64,000 nucleotides of DNA, from the NCBI RefSeq assembly GCF_002252525.1, contig NZ_NNRM01000017.1:310001-374000 (forward strand), in the 5' to 3' direction. The notes under the pieces were generated by a model. That model saw only the letters and a list, made by a program, of their open reading frames with translations. It did no database searches and had not been told where the DNA came from. Shown piece by piece: positions 1 through 7,851 of this stretch; positions within the stretch are counted from its first letter, which is position 1; each line of letters begins with the position of its first letter. The position numbers were made by a program, and so were the translations under genes. The stretch is from Brucella pseudogrignonensis. Lineage in GTDB: Bacteria > Pseudomonadota > Alphaproteobacteria > Rhizobiales > Rhizobiaceae.

Positions 1-195
1 CGCACCTTCATGGCCGAGAATGGCCGGGAACTTGCCTTCGGAATCAAGGCCGGAAAGCGTGTAGGCATCGGTGTGGCAAACGCCGGTCGCCATGATTTCG
101 ACCAGCACTTCGCCAGCGCGTGGACCGCCGATTTCAACGGTTTCGATGGTGAGCGGCTTTTTTGCCTCCCAGGCAACGGCTGCGCGTGACTTCAT
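1..195 (-). CDS. frmA: S-(hydroxymethyl)glutathione dehydrogenase / class III alcohol dehydrogenase, N-terminal part
   Basis: This is the first 65 residues of a zinc-dependent class III alcohol dehydrogenase; the rest lies beyond the left window edge. The enzyme oxidises S-hydroxymethylglutathione, the adduct of formaldehyde and glutathione, to S-formylglutathione in the cytoplasm. The visible part starts [15 protein letters not shown] and contains the GVCHTD motif, whose Cys binds the catalytic zinc in this family. It ends in the GHEGA motif, whose His-Glu pair is also near the zinc. The gene lies just downstream of frmR on the same strand with a gap of under 40 bp, so the two are probably one transcript. 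The identification is firm; only the truncation limits it. Confidence 0.93.
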   Translation of the reverse strand, partial: MKSRAAVAWEAKKPLTIETVEIGGPRAGEVLVEIMATGVCHTDAYTLSGLDSEGKFPAILGHEGA

Positions 196-233
196 GACGA
201 TATTCCCTTCAATTTCAGTGTTCGTTTATGCGC

Positions 234-524
234 CTATTTCAGATAGGTACGCAAAATCCGCATGATTTCGTCGATCTCTGCATCGGGATCTGCCACAGCA
301 TCGCGCGCTATCGTCTCACGAGCCTGGCCAAATGTCTCGCGGAAATGGCTTTCCAGCACTTCCGCCATCAATCCGTTGGCAGCCCCGCGCAACGCCGCAA
401 TCTGCTGCAAGAGTGCAGCACATTCCGTGCCTGCTTCCACCGCGCGCTCCAAGCCTTCGGCCTGGCCTTTGATGCGGCGCAGGCGCGTTAAAGCGCGCTT
501 TTTGTCTTCCGGTGAATGCGGCAT
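234..524 (-). CDS. frmR: Formaldehyde-responsive transcriptional repressor FrmR
   Basis: A 96-residue all-helical repressor of the CsoR/RcnR family. FrmR binds the frm promoter until formaldehyde crosslinks its N-terminal Pro2 to Cys35. Both residues are present here (MPHS at the start, Cys35 in TECAALL), and His60 (ESHF) is also where the family has it. The pattern PxxKxxxxxRLxRIxGQxxG near the N-terminus is typical. The gene is followed by frmA on the same strand and preceded by a short GC-centred inverted repeat, so autoregulation of frmRA is likely. Other CsoR-family members sense copper or nickel, but the neighbour frmA and the Pro2/Cys35 pair favour formaldehyde. Confidence 0.92.
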   Translation of the reverse strand: MPHSPEDKKRALTRLRRIKGQAEGLERAVEAGTECAALLQQIAALRGAANGLMAEVLESHFRETFGQARETIARDAVADPDAEIDEIMRILRTYLK

Positions 525-550
525 GGAATCTCCCGATTTTCACGAAGCCT

Positions 551-569
551 ATATACTATAGGGGAGTAT
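551..569 (-). promoter_or_regulatory. Probable FrmR operator upstream of frmRA
   Basis: The 19 bp contain ATACT and AGTAT arms flanking an ATA-GGGG core, 26 bp upstream of the frmR start codon. CsoR/FrmR-family operators are usually AT-rich inverted repeats around a run of G/C. The position directly ahead of the repressor gene fits autoregulation. The pairing of site and protein is inference. Confidence 0.7.
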
Positions 570-633
570 GTCAATTACTCTGAAAACACCTCTTGAGAGA
601 ATGATTTTCCGCACAATTTGCCTAATGCAGATT

Positions 634-1071
634 TTATGCCTCAAGCTTGAGATGCAGCAGCGGATAAGGGCGTCCCTGATCATCGGTTTCGGAACGACCT
701 GTCTCGACAAAGCCCACATGGCGATAAAAGCCCACGCCTTGCGTGTTCTGCTCATTCACGTCAACGGTCAGAGTACCCCGCTTTTTGGCGTGCGCAATCA
801 TATGCTTGCCAATACCCTTGCCGCGCTGGTCGGGGGAAATAAACAGGCTGTCGATATTGTTATCGGTCATGCCCATGAAGCCGACCGGCTTGCCGTCATC
901 CTCAATGACATCGACTTCTACATTCGGCAGATATTGCTCACCGACCAGTTTTTCGATTTCAGCGAAATCTTCGTGGCTTAGAAAGTCATGTGTTGCCAGC
1001 ACGCTTGCGCGCCAGATAGCGGTGAGGGCGGGGGCATCCGCCGGTTTAGATTTTCGGATATGGATCATCAT
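634..1071 (-). CDS. yjaB: GNAT-family N-acetyltransferase, YjaB-like
   Basis: A 145-residue GNAT acetyltransferase. It follows the E. coli YjaB pattern closely: an N-terminal MIxIRKS start, the ATHDFLS segment, the acetyl-CoA loop as DQRGKGIGKHMI, the VNEQN segment and a PYPLLHL C-terminus. YjaB binds acetyl-CoA, but its physiological substrate is not well established, so the substrate here is unknown. An in-frame extension of 8 codons exists upstream. I chose the ATG preceded by AAGGA (spacing 3; 6 to the next ATG, so the second of the two consecutive ATGs is equally possible). The gene is divergent from hrpB and monocistronic by appearance. Confidence 0.83.
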   Translation of the reverse strand: MMIHIRKSKPADAPALTAIWRASVLATHDFLSHEDFAEIEKLVGEQYLPNVEVDVIEDDGKPVGFMGMTDNNIDSLFISPDQRGKGIGKHMIAHAKKRGTLTVDVNEQNTQGVGFYRHVGFVETGRSETDDQGRPYPLLHLKLEA

Positions 1072-1124
1072 CGTTCCTTGTGGGATAAGCACCAAAGCAA
1101 CGCCTTTATAATACGGAATTTCAT

Positions 1125-3581
1125 TTGACGAGTCTGCCCGATCTTCCCGTTACCCGCATTCTGCCGCAACTTGACGCCGCATTTGCCACCCATGCAAGCG
1201 CGGTTTTGGTTGCTCCTCCCGGCGCGGGTAAGACGACGCTGGTGCCACTGCATTTTTTAAATGCTAGCTGGCGCGGCGACGGCATGATTGTGCTGCTGGA
1301 GCCTCGTCGTTTGGCAGCGCGTGCAGCGGCGCGCCGCATGGCGCAGTTGCTCGGCGAAGAGCCGGGCGAAACAGTCGGCTATCGTATGCGCCTTGAAAGC
1401 AAGGTCTCGGCGAAGACCAAAATCCTCGTCGTCACTGAGGGTGTTTTTGCACGCATGATCCTTGATGACCCGGACCTAAAAGGCATAGCGGCGGTTTTGT
1501 TCGATGAATTTCACGAGCGTAGCCTTGATGCCGATTTTGGTCTGGCGCTGGCGCTCGATGTGCAGGCCGCTCTGCGTGATGATCTCAAGATACTCGTCAT
1601 GTCGGCTACGCTGGATGGTGCGCGTGTGGCCTCACTGCTGGGCGATGCGCCCATTATTGAGAGCGAAGGCCGGGCTTTCCCCGTTGATATTCGCCACCGC
1701 GACCGAAAGCCTGACGAACGTATTGAAGATGCAATGGTGAAAGCCATTCGTGAGGCACTGGCCGATGAAACGGGCAGCATTCTTGCCTTTTTTCCCGGTC
1801 AGGGCGAGATCGAACGCACGGCTGGAATTCTGGAAAAGTTTCTGCCTGCCAATATCATTCTGGCTCCGCTTTATGGCGCGATGGAAGGCCGTGATCAGGA
1901 TGCGGCAATCAAGTCAGCTCCCGCAGGCCATCGCAAGGTGGTGCTGGCAACCTCGATTGCCGAAACCTCCATCACTATCGATGGCGTTCGGGTGGTGATC
2001 GATAGCGGCCTTGCCCGCCTGCCAAAATATGAGCCCGCAACCGGTCTCACGCGACTTGAAACCGTACGCACTTCGCGTGCGAGTGCTGATCAGCGCGCTG
2101 GTCGTGCCGGACGTACTGAGCCGGGCATCGCCATCCGCCTCTGGCATCAAGGGCAAACGGCGTCACTCCCTGCTTTCTCTCCACCCGAAATTCTGGAGGC
2201 CGATCTTTCCGGCCTCGTGCTTGATGCGGCTGCATGGGGCGTAACTGATCCAGCAACCTTGTCGCTGCTCGACAAGCCACCATTGCCCGCGCTCAAAGAA
2301 GCCAAAGCATTGCTTAGCCGGCTTGGTGCGCTTGATGAAGCTGGACGCCTGACAACTGACGGCGAGGCTATGCGTTCACTCGCCCTGCCTGCACGCCTTG
2401 CACATATGGTGGCCGAGGCTGGTAAGTGCGGTGAAGCTTTGCGCGCTGCGGAACTCGCTATGCTTTTGACCGAGCGCGGCCTTGGCGGCAATGAAACAGA
2501 CCTCGACACACGCATGTCGCGGTTCCGCAATGATCGTTCTGATCGTGCGCAGCGCGCCAAAGGACTGGCGAAACGTCTGGCTGCAAATGTGCCCAACAAA
2601 GGCGAAGCTGCCGGTTCAAGCGTTGGCCGAATGTTGATTGATGCCTATCCAGACCGCATCGCCAAGGCACGTGGGGCAACGGGGCAATTCCTGCTGGCCA
2701 ATGGCCGTGGCGGTGAAGTCGATCCCGCTATCAGCCTTAGCCGTGCGCAATGGCTGGTGGTGGCCGATATGTCGGGCAAGGCAGGTCGCGCACGCGTTCT
2801 TTCTGCGGCGGAAGTCTCTGAAACAGAAATCCGCACTGCTCTTGGCACCAAGATCGAGAGCGGACGACAGGTCGTCTATGATGCAGAAAAGAACGCTTTG
2901 CGTGCGCGTGAAGCAGTTCGCATTGGCGCCATTGCCTTATCTGAGAAGCCGCTTGCTGCTCCTTCCGGCGTGAGCGCCGATGAAGGCGTGATCGCTGCCG
3001 TGCGTGAGCATGGTCTTGATATTCTGCCTTGGGGCAAAGAGGCTGAAATCCTGCGTCGTCGTCTGGGCTGGCTCTATCGCGGCCTTGGCGATCCGTGGCC
3101 GTCTATGGATGACGACAATCTTATTGAGCGTCTTGATGACTGGCTGCTGCCTTTCCTCACAGGCGAAGCACAGCTCGATCGTATCCCGGCACATGTGTTG
3201 AAAAACGGCCTTATGAGCCTTGTGCCGTTCGATCTGCAACGCCTCGTCGATCAACTGGCACCGACGCATTTTGAAGTTCCGACCGGCTCGAATATCCCCA
3301 TCCGCTATGACACAGAGGAGCCGGTTCTCGCCGTGCGCGTGCAGGAGCTGTTCGGCCTTGGCATCCACCCATCCATTACCAATGGCAAAGTGCCGCTTTT
3401 GCTGGAATTACTCTCGCCAGCACACCGCCCGATCCAGATCACGCGTGATCTTCCGGGCTTCTGGCAGGGCTCATGGGCCGATGTACGCTCCGATATGCGT
3501 GGCCGCTATCCGCGCCATGTCTGGCCGGAAGACCCAGCCAATGCAGAAGCCACCCGCAGGGCCAAGCCACGCGGCACCTGA
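1125..3581 (+). CDS. hrpB: ATP-dependent RNA helicase HrpB
   Basis: An 818-residue DExH-box helicase of the HrpB family. Visible motifs in order are Walker A APPGAGKTT (about residues 30-38), TEGVF, the DEFH box in LFDEFHERSL, SATLDG, the SIAETSITIDGV segment and QRAGRAGRT of the second RecA lobe. The helicase-associated and HrpB C-terminal domains follow, ending in GSWADVRSDMRGRYPRHVWPEDP, typical of the family. Its cellular role is poorly defined; family members are dispensable RNA helicases. The start is a TTG, because no in-frame ATG gives the normal N-terminus MTSLPDLPVTRILP; GGAA lies upstream. The length is normal. Confidence 0.93.
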   Translation: MTSLPDLPVTRILPQLDAAFATHASAVLVAPPGAGKTTLVPLHFLNASWRGDGMIVLLEPRRLAARAAARRMAQLLGEEPGETVGYRMRLESKVSAKTKILVVTEGVFARMILDDPDLKGIAAVLFDEFHERSLDADFGLALALDVQAALRDDLKILVMSATLDGARVASLLGDAPIIESEGRAFPVDIRHRDRKPDERIEDAMVKAIREALADETGSILAFFPGQGEIERTAGILEKFLPANIILAPLYGAMEGRDQDAAIKSAPAGHRKVVLATSIAETSITIDGVRVVIDSGLARLPKYEPATGLTRLETVRTSRASADQRAGRAGRTEPGIAIRLWHQGQTASLPAFSPPEILEADLSGLVLDAAAWGVTDPATLSLLDKPPLPALKEAKALLSRLGALDEAGRLTTDGEAMRSLALPARLAHMVAEAGKCGEALRAAELAMLLTERGLGGNETDLDTRMSRFRNDRSDRAQRAKGLAKRLAANVPNKGEAAGSSVGRMLIDAYPDRIAKARGATGQFLLANGRGGEVDPAISLSRAQWLVVADMSGKAGRARVLSAAEVSETEIRTALGTKIESGRQVVYDAEKNALRAREAVRIGAIALSEKPLAAPSGVSADEGVIAAVREHGLDILPWGKEAEILRRRLGWLYRGLGDPWPSMDDDNLIERLDDWLLPFLTGEAQLDRIPAHVLKNGLMSLVPFDLQRLVDQLAPTHFEVPTGSNIPIRYDTEEPVLAVRVQELFGLGIHPSITNGKVPLLLELLSPAHRPIQITRDLPGFWQGSWADVRSDMRGRYPRHVWPEDPANAEATRRAKPRGT

Positions 3582-3587
3582 TGCCGA

Positions 3588-4046
3588 TCAGGAATGCAGA
3601 ACGACGTGGACCTCATCCTGATCGCGGATGTTGAGATTTTCACGGATGCGCTTGTCCGAGATCAGCTCAATGCAGTCGTGCATATGCGATCCGATACGCC
3701 GGAAAATCCATACATTCATGGAACGGGAATGCGCATAAAGCGTCGCCCGCCATGCCTGGCCAATGCCGCGGCGTGGCTTGAAGAATTTGCGGCGCAGACT
3801 GTTGTTCAGAATTTCGTGCTGCGGGATAGTGATGCTCGGTGGAACGAGGCCGCGATCCAGCGCCTTTAGCTGCTTGCGACGGCTTTGCAGAATGGATGGG
3901 TATTCCATGATCTGCACATTCAGCGAGCCGGATGCAAAGCGATCCGGCCAGTCATTTGGTGAATTATCCAGATGTTGTTTTCCAGGAATGACGAGCTCGG
4001 AATGTTTTCCAAGCCCGGACGATATCTTCCCCCTGAAGACAATCAC
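3588..4046 (-). CDS. DUF120 / CTP-dependent riboflavin kinase-like protein
   Basis: A 152-residue protein with no usual bacterial name. It starts at a GTG with a good Shine-Dalgarno (GGAGG). The N-terminal RGKISSGLGKHSE matches the glycine-rich nucleotide loop of archaeal riboflavin kinase RibK (pattern G-x-V-x-S-G-L-G). FASGSLNVQI matches its P-G-T-L-N-L/V-K motif, where the Thr/Asn pair holds Mg-CTP. The C-terminal IELISDKRIRENLNIRDQDEVHVVL matches the archaeal IEIIAPxxLRExLxLKDGDxVxI end. The first match has Ser for Thr. The middle differs and is basic. Function is inferred from these motifs only; loss of kinase activity is possible. It converges on hrpB. Confidence 0.62.
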   Translation of the reverse strand: MIVFRGKISSGLGKHSELVIPGKQHLDNSPNDWPDRFASGSLNVQIMEYPSILQSRRKQLKALDRGLVPPSITIPQHEILNNSLRRKFFKPRRGIGQAWRATLYAHSRSMNVWIFRRIGSHMHDCIELISDKRIRENLNIRDQDEVHVVLHS

Positions 4047-4263
4047 GCGGCGCCCTCCATCGCTTTGCAGACAGTTCTGTTATAATTCCTTCACAAAATT
4101 GACACAATTGCTGATTGGCAGGTTTTGCCCATGAGGGAAAACTTGAAAATTCCCCACATAATAGGGCGTTGCGTGTCATGTACGCCAAAGCCTGCGACTG
4201 GATGACACAGTTCTGCTTGCGTGAATATGCGCCTTGCCGCATAAGGGGCGGATAGGGGTGATC

Positions 4264-5571
4264 ATGCACGCAGAATTCGACAATCGGGCTTCAAATCTTT
4301 CGCGAAAGCCGCGCCTGACCACGTTGGTGCGTCTGCGCTGGCTGGCAATTGCTGGGCAAACCGCGACGGTCATGTTCGTGGCGCTCTATCTGCAATTCAA
4401 TTTTGCAGTCGGTATCTGTTTTGCGCTGATTGCATGTTCCGCATGGCTCAATCTCTATCTGGCATTTCGCTTCCCCACCAATCACCGTTTAAGCCCGACA
4501 GCGGCAAGTATCGTGCTGGCGTTCGATATTCTGCAACTGGCAGGATTGCTTTATCTGACGGGCGGCGTTCAGAACCCCTTCGTTATCCTGATGATTGCTC
4601 CAGTCATCATTTCAGCAACGTCGCTTTCCGTGCGCCATACGCTGGCGCTCGCATTGCTGGTGGTGCTCAGCACCTCCGTGTTGATGCTCTATTACAGGCC
4701 TCTGCCTTGGTATCCGGGCGAACATCTCGATTTGCCGATTTTGTTTGTCTCAGGCATCTGGTGCGCGATCATCGCTGCACTGGGCTTTACCGGTGTCTAT
4801 GCCTATCGCATTGCGGAAGAAACACGCCAGCTGGGCGATGCCCTTGCTGCCACCGAACTCATCCTGCAACGCGAGCAGCACCTGACCGCGCTTGATGGGC
4901 TGGCCGCCGCCGCCGCGCACGAACTCGGTACGCCACTTGCCACCATCACTTTGGTCGTAAAGGAAATGCAGCGTACCTATGCCAAGAAGCCGGACAGCGA
5001 TCCGGGCCTTGCTGAAGACATTGCCCTGCTGCAATCGCAGGCTGCGCGCTGCCGTGAAATCCTCCAGCGGCTCACCAGCCTCTCGTCCGAGAACGAAGAG
5101 CATATGTCGCGACTGCCGTTCTCATCGCTGATTGAGGAAGTGATCGAGCCGCATCGTGATTTCGGCATTTTGCTTGAAGTGGAAAAGCAGGAAGGTCCGA
5201 AGCCTGAGCCAGTGGTGCGTCGCAATCCGGGTCTTCTTTATGGTCTAGGCAATCTGGTGGAGAATGCTGTCGACTTTGCACGCGATAAGGTCAGCGTCAC
5301 CTGGGGTTGGACTGAAAACACCGTCAGCGTGACCATTCAGGATGACGGTGAAGGATTCAAACCAGAAATTCTGGACCGAATCGGTGAGCCCTATATGACC
5401 AGTCGTGACAGCGCACATAACGGTGGCGGTGGTCTCGGGTTGGGACTTTTTATCGCAAAAACACTGCTGGAACGCTCTGGAGCGCAGATTAGCTTTAAAA
5501 ATCGCAAGAATCCGGGGCAGGGTGCAGAAGTAAAAGTCACATGGCCTCGATCCGCTTTCATTGTAAGTTAA
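4264..5571 (+). CDS. regB: Redox-sensing sensor histidine kinase RegB (PrrB/ActS)
   Basis: A 435-residue membrane histidine kinase. About six N-terminal transmembrane segments (roughly residues 25-180) include GGVQNPF at residues 100-106, the ubiquinone-interacting heptapeptide of RegB proteins. The H-box HELGTPLATI has the phosphorylated His at 219. Cys263, in the ARCREIL context, matches the redox-active cysteine of RegB. N and G boxes (ENAVDFA, GGGGLGLGLFIAKTLL) complete the ATPase domain. RegB activates RegA when respiration or oxygen falls. The ATG was chosen because AGGGG lies 6 bp upstream; a TTG ten codons earlier is less likely. The senC/sco gene often found with regBA is not adjacent. 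Confidence 0.94.
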   Translation: MHAEFDNRASNLSRKPRLTTLVRLRWLAIAGQTATVMFVALYLQFNFAVGICFALIACSAWLNLYLAFRFPTNHRLSPTAASIVLAFDILQLAGLLYLTGGVQNPFVILMIAPVIISATSLSVRHTLALALLVVLSTSVLMLYYRPLPWYPGEHLDLPILFVSGIWCAIIAALGFTGVYAYRIAEETRQLGDALAATELILQREQHLTALDGLAAAAAHELGTPLATITLVVKEMQRTYAKKPDSDPGLAEDIALLQSQAARCREILQRLTSLSSENEEHMSRLPFSSLIEEVIEPHRDFGILLEVEKQEGPKPEPVVRRNPGLLYGLGNLVENAVDFARDKVSVTWGWTENTVSVTIQDDGEGFKPEILDRIGEPYMTSRDSAHNGGGGLGLGLFIAKTLLERSGAQISFKNRKNPGQGAEVKVTWPRSAFIVS

Positions 5572-5801
5572 TGAATATATTGCACAATTAATCTTGGGTT
5601 GAAGTGCTGTCGCTTTACGCACGGCGCTTCAATTTCATCAAATTTTCGTGCGCGCGATTAGAAATTGCATTTAATCACAATGCTTTACGCTCTGTTGCAA
5701 TTTAAATTTTGCTGAGATTGCTTCAATAATTCAATGGCTATTTGACTTTTTGCCGCAGGGATATCAATAAGGAAACAAAAATACAGGCAGGAAGAATCCC
5801 G

Positions 5802-6365
5802 ATGGACGACTTGAAGCAGGAAGACACCGAAGCCATAGGCAACGATCCGACCCTCCTTCTGGTTGATGACGATAAGCCGTTCTTGCAGCGCCTTGCACGC
5901 GCAATGGAAGGAAGGGGCTTTCAAGTGACCACGGCTGAATCAGTCGAGGAAGGCATCGCTGCCGCAAAAGCTTCCGCACCCGCTTATGCCGTTGTCGATA
6001 TGCGCCTTGGCGATGGAAATGGCCTCGACGTCATTGAAGCCATCCGCACCCGCCGCACCGATACGCGTGCGATTGTGCTCACCGGCTATGGCAACATCGC
6101 TACCGCGGTGAATGCTGTGAAGCTTGGCGCGATTGATTATCTTTCCAAGCCAGCTGATGCTGATGAGGTTTTTGCGGCTCTGACCCGTCGTCCGGGCGAA
6201 AAGGTTGCACCGCCGGAAAATCCGATGTCCGCTGATCGTGTTCGCTGGGAGCATATTCAGCGCGTTTACGAGATGTGCGAGCGCAATGTTTCCGAAACGG
6301 CGCGTCGTCTCAACATGCATCGCCGTACTTTGCAGCGCATTCTGGCCAAGCGCGCGCCGCGCTAA
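5802..6365 (+). CDS. regA: Response regulator RegA (PrrA/ActR)
   Basis: A 187-residue response regulator. The receiver domain has the acidic pair in LLVDDDKPF, the phosphorylated Asp66 in VVDMRLGDG and the switch Lys in DYLSKPAD. A Fis-like HTH at the C-terminus, RNVSETARRLNMHRRTLQRILAKR, is nearly invariant among RegA/PrrA/ActR proteins. It controls genes for respiration, carbon and nitrogen metabolism in relation to redox state. The ATG follows AGGCAGGAAG; upstream in-frame codons are ignored. regB lies 230 bp upstream on the same strand, a gap large enough for a separate promoter. Length and motifs are normal. Confidence 0.95.
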   Translation: MDDLKQEDTEAIGNDPTLLLVDDDKPFLQRLARAMEGRGFQVTTAESVEEGIAAAKASAPAYAVVDMRLGDGNGLDVIEAIRTRRTDTRAIVLTGYGNIATAVNAVKLGAIDYLSKPADADEVFAALTRRPGEKVAPPENPMSADRVRWEHIQRVYEMCERNVSETARRLNMHRRTLQRILAKRAPR

Positions 6366-6392
6366 AACCAAGCCTCACAAGCATTTTAGGCT

Positions 6393-6887
6393 TTAATCTA
6401 TATCGGTCTCGGGTACATCGAGACCTGCAAGCTCAGCAATCGTCAGACGAGCAGCACCTGCTCTTGCAAAGCGCAGCATCAGTGCTTTGCGTGTAGCGCC
6501 TGAGAGCTTGTGTTCTGGCGCATCGCGCAGAATTTCCGCGCCATAACCATCCGATAAAATGAACCCGCAATCTTCCGGAAAGATTTCGCGCGGCACGCTC
6601 GGATGCGTTGCAAAAAACAGCCGGTCACAAAACGCGCGATAGTCTGGCCATTTCCGATCAGCCTTCCAGTCTTCGATTGAAGATTTGATCTCCACGATCC
6701 AGATTTCGCTCTTGCGGCTGACGGCGATCAGATCGGCGCGCCTGCCAGATGCCAGTGGCAGTTCCGGCAAAGTCGCCAGCCCCATTTCCAAGAATAGACG
6801 CTGAACACCACGACGCACGAGCATTGCGTTTTCGGATTGTCGTCCGTCAGAAAGTGGGTGTGTTTTGTTGGGAATCACGATCGGCAT
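6393..6887 (-). CDS. mmcB: MmcB family DNA repair protein (PD-(D/E)XK nuclease-like)
   Basis: A 164-residue protein of the MmcB-like family. In Caulobacter, MmcB is induced by DNA damage and needed for tolerance of mitomycin C. The core RRADLIAVSRKSEIWIVEIKSSIEDWKADRKWPDY has the D...ExK spacing of a restriction-like endonuclease fold (Asp, then Glu-Ile-Lys). A conserved FCDRLFFA segment follows. The start is MPIVIPNKTH. It converges on regA with a gap of under 30 bp and is divergent from the L,D-transpeptidase. I see no obvious LexA box in the short upstream region, but I could not search for one rigorously. Confidence 0.85.
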   Translation of the reverse strand: MPIVIPNKTHPLSDGRQSENAMLVRRGVQRLFLEMGLATLPELPLASGRRADLIAVSRKSEIWIVEIKSSIEDWKADRKWPDYRAFCDRLFFATHPSVPREIFPEDCGFILSDGYGAEILRDAPEHKLSGATRKALMLRFARAGAARLTIAELAGLDVPETDID

Positions 6888-7014
6888 TTACGCATTTTGC
6901 GCCCTCAAATCGCGTTGAGCAATCAAAGAACGCTGATTTCCGGCGGCATTCGAGTGGCGAAAATTTGGAAAAGATGGCAAGAAAATGGCTAAAACAGGAT
7001 TTTTCAATTTACGG

Positions 7015-7030
7015 TTAACGGCTGGTTAAC
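7015..7030. promoter_or_regulatory. CtrA-type binding site TTAA-N7-TTAAC
   Basis: TTAA at 7015-7018 and TTAAC at 7026-7030 are separated by exactly seven bases, the full consensus of the cell-cycle regulator CtrA in alphaproteobacteria. It lies about 75 bp upstream of the L,D-transpeptidase start and about 130 bp upstream of mmcB. Control of the transpeptidase by CtrA is inference from spacing and position. Confidence 0.6.
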
Positions 7031-7104
7031 AATACTGACGCAACTTTGCACATGAATGAGCGATTCGCTCCTGATGATGGAAAATCTCAATCTGGGGGAA
7101 ATTC

Positions 7105-7725
7105 ATGAAGTCTCGTGTTTTGAAGCTGGCCGCAGCACTTCTTCTTGGTGGTGCACTTGCGGGCTGCTCCACGGTGGGTGGCACTTTTTATACCGCGTCC
7201 TATTCGTCGATCAGCGATGCTGGCTATACTATTCCAGCCATCCCGAACGAAAAGATCCCGCAGCAATATCGCCGCCAGATCGTGAAGTATCAGACCGATG
7301 AAGCTCCGGGCACGATCATTGTCGAGACGCGCGAGAAGTTCCTTTATCTGGTGCAGCCAGACGGCAAGGCCATGCGTTATGGCATTGGTGTGGGCCGTGA
7401 AGGCTTCGGCTGGTCAGGAACGGCGCGTGTTGCCATGAAACGCGAATGGCCAACCTGGACCCCTCCATCGGCTATGATCAAGCGCCAGCCTGAACTGGCA
7501 AAATACCGCAATGGTATGGAACCAGGCCTTAGAAACCCGCTTGGTGCGCGCGCGCTTTATCTCTTCAACAAGGGCGGCGATACCGGCTATCGCATCCATG
7601 GCACGCCAGAATGGTGGTCGATCGGTAAAGCCATGTCTTCAGGCTGCGTTCGCATGATGAATCAGGACATCATCGATCTTTATGAGCGCGCAGAGCAGGG
7701 CGCAAAGGTTATCGTGAGGCAGTAA
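7105..7725 (+). CDS. L,D-transpeptidase (YkuD domain) lipoprotein
   Basis: A 206-residue envelope protein. The signal sequence MKSRVLKLAAALLLGGALAGC ends in a lipobox (LAGC, Cys21), so it is likely lipidated. The YkuD domain follows: IHGTPEWW supplies the His, and the nucleophile lies in SSGCVRMMNQD. Such enzymes form 3-3 crosslinks in peptidoglycan or attach outer-membrane proteins to it; in Brucella-type bacteria L,D-transpeptidases anchor beta-barrel proteins. Which reaction this one performs is not visible. GGGGGAAA precedes the ATG. A CtrA-type box lies upstream and a strong terminator downstream, so it is probably monocistronic. Confidence 0.9.
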   Translation: MKSRVLKLAAALLLGGALAGCSTVGGTFYTASYSSISDAGYTIPAIPNEKIPQQYRRQIVKYQTDEAPGTIIVETREKFLYLVQPDGKAMRYGIGVGREGFGWSGTARVAMKREWPTWTPPSAMIKRQPELAKYRNGMEPGLRNPLGARALYLFNKGGDTGYRIHGTPEWWSIGKAMSSGCVRMMNQDIIDLYERAEQGAKVIVRQ

Positions 7726-7805
7726 TACCAAGGCGCGAAGATGCTGACGCATCACGCCTTGAAAAAGTTCAATCGCCACTCGGGCTTAACCAAAACTCCA
7801 CAAAC

Positions 7806-7833
7806 AAAAAGGCCGCTGAAAAGCGGCCTTTTT
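7806..7833. terminator. Bidirectional rho-independent terminator
   Basis: GGCCGC and GCGGCC arms around a 6-base loop are flanked by A5 on the left and T5 on the right. It sits between the convergent L,D-transpeptidase and Nfu genes and can serve both. Confidence 0.9.
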
Positions 7834-7851
7834 GTTAGGAATTATAACAGC

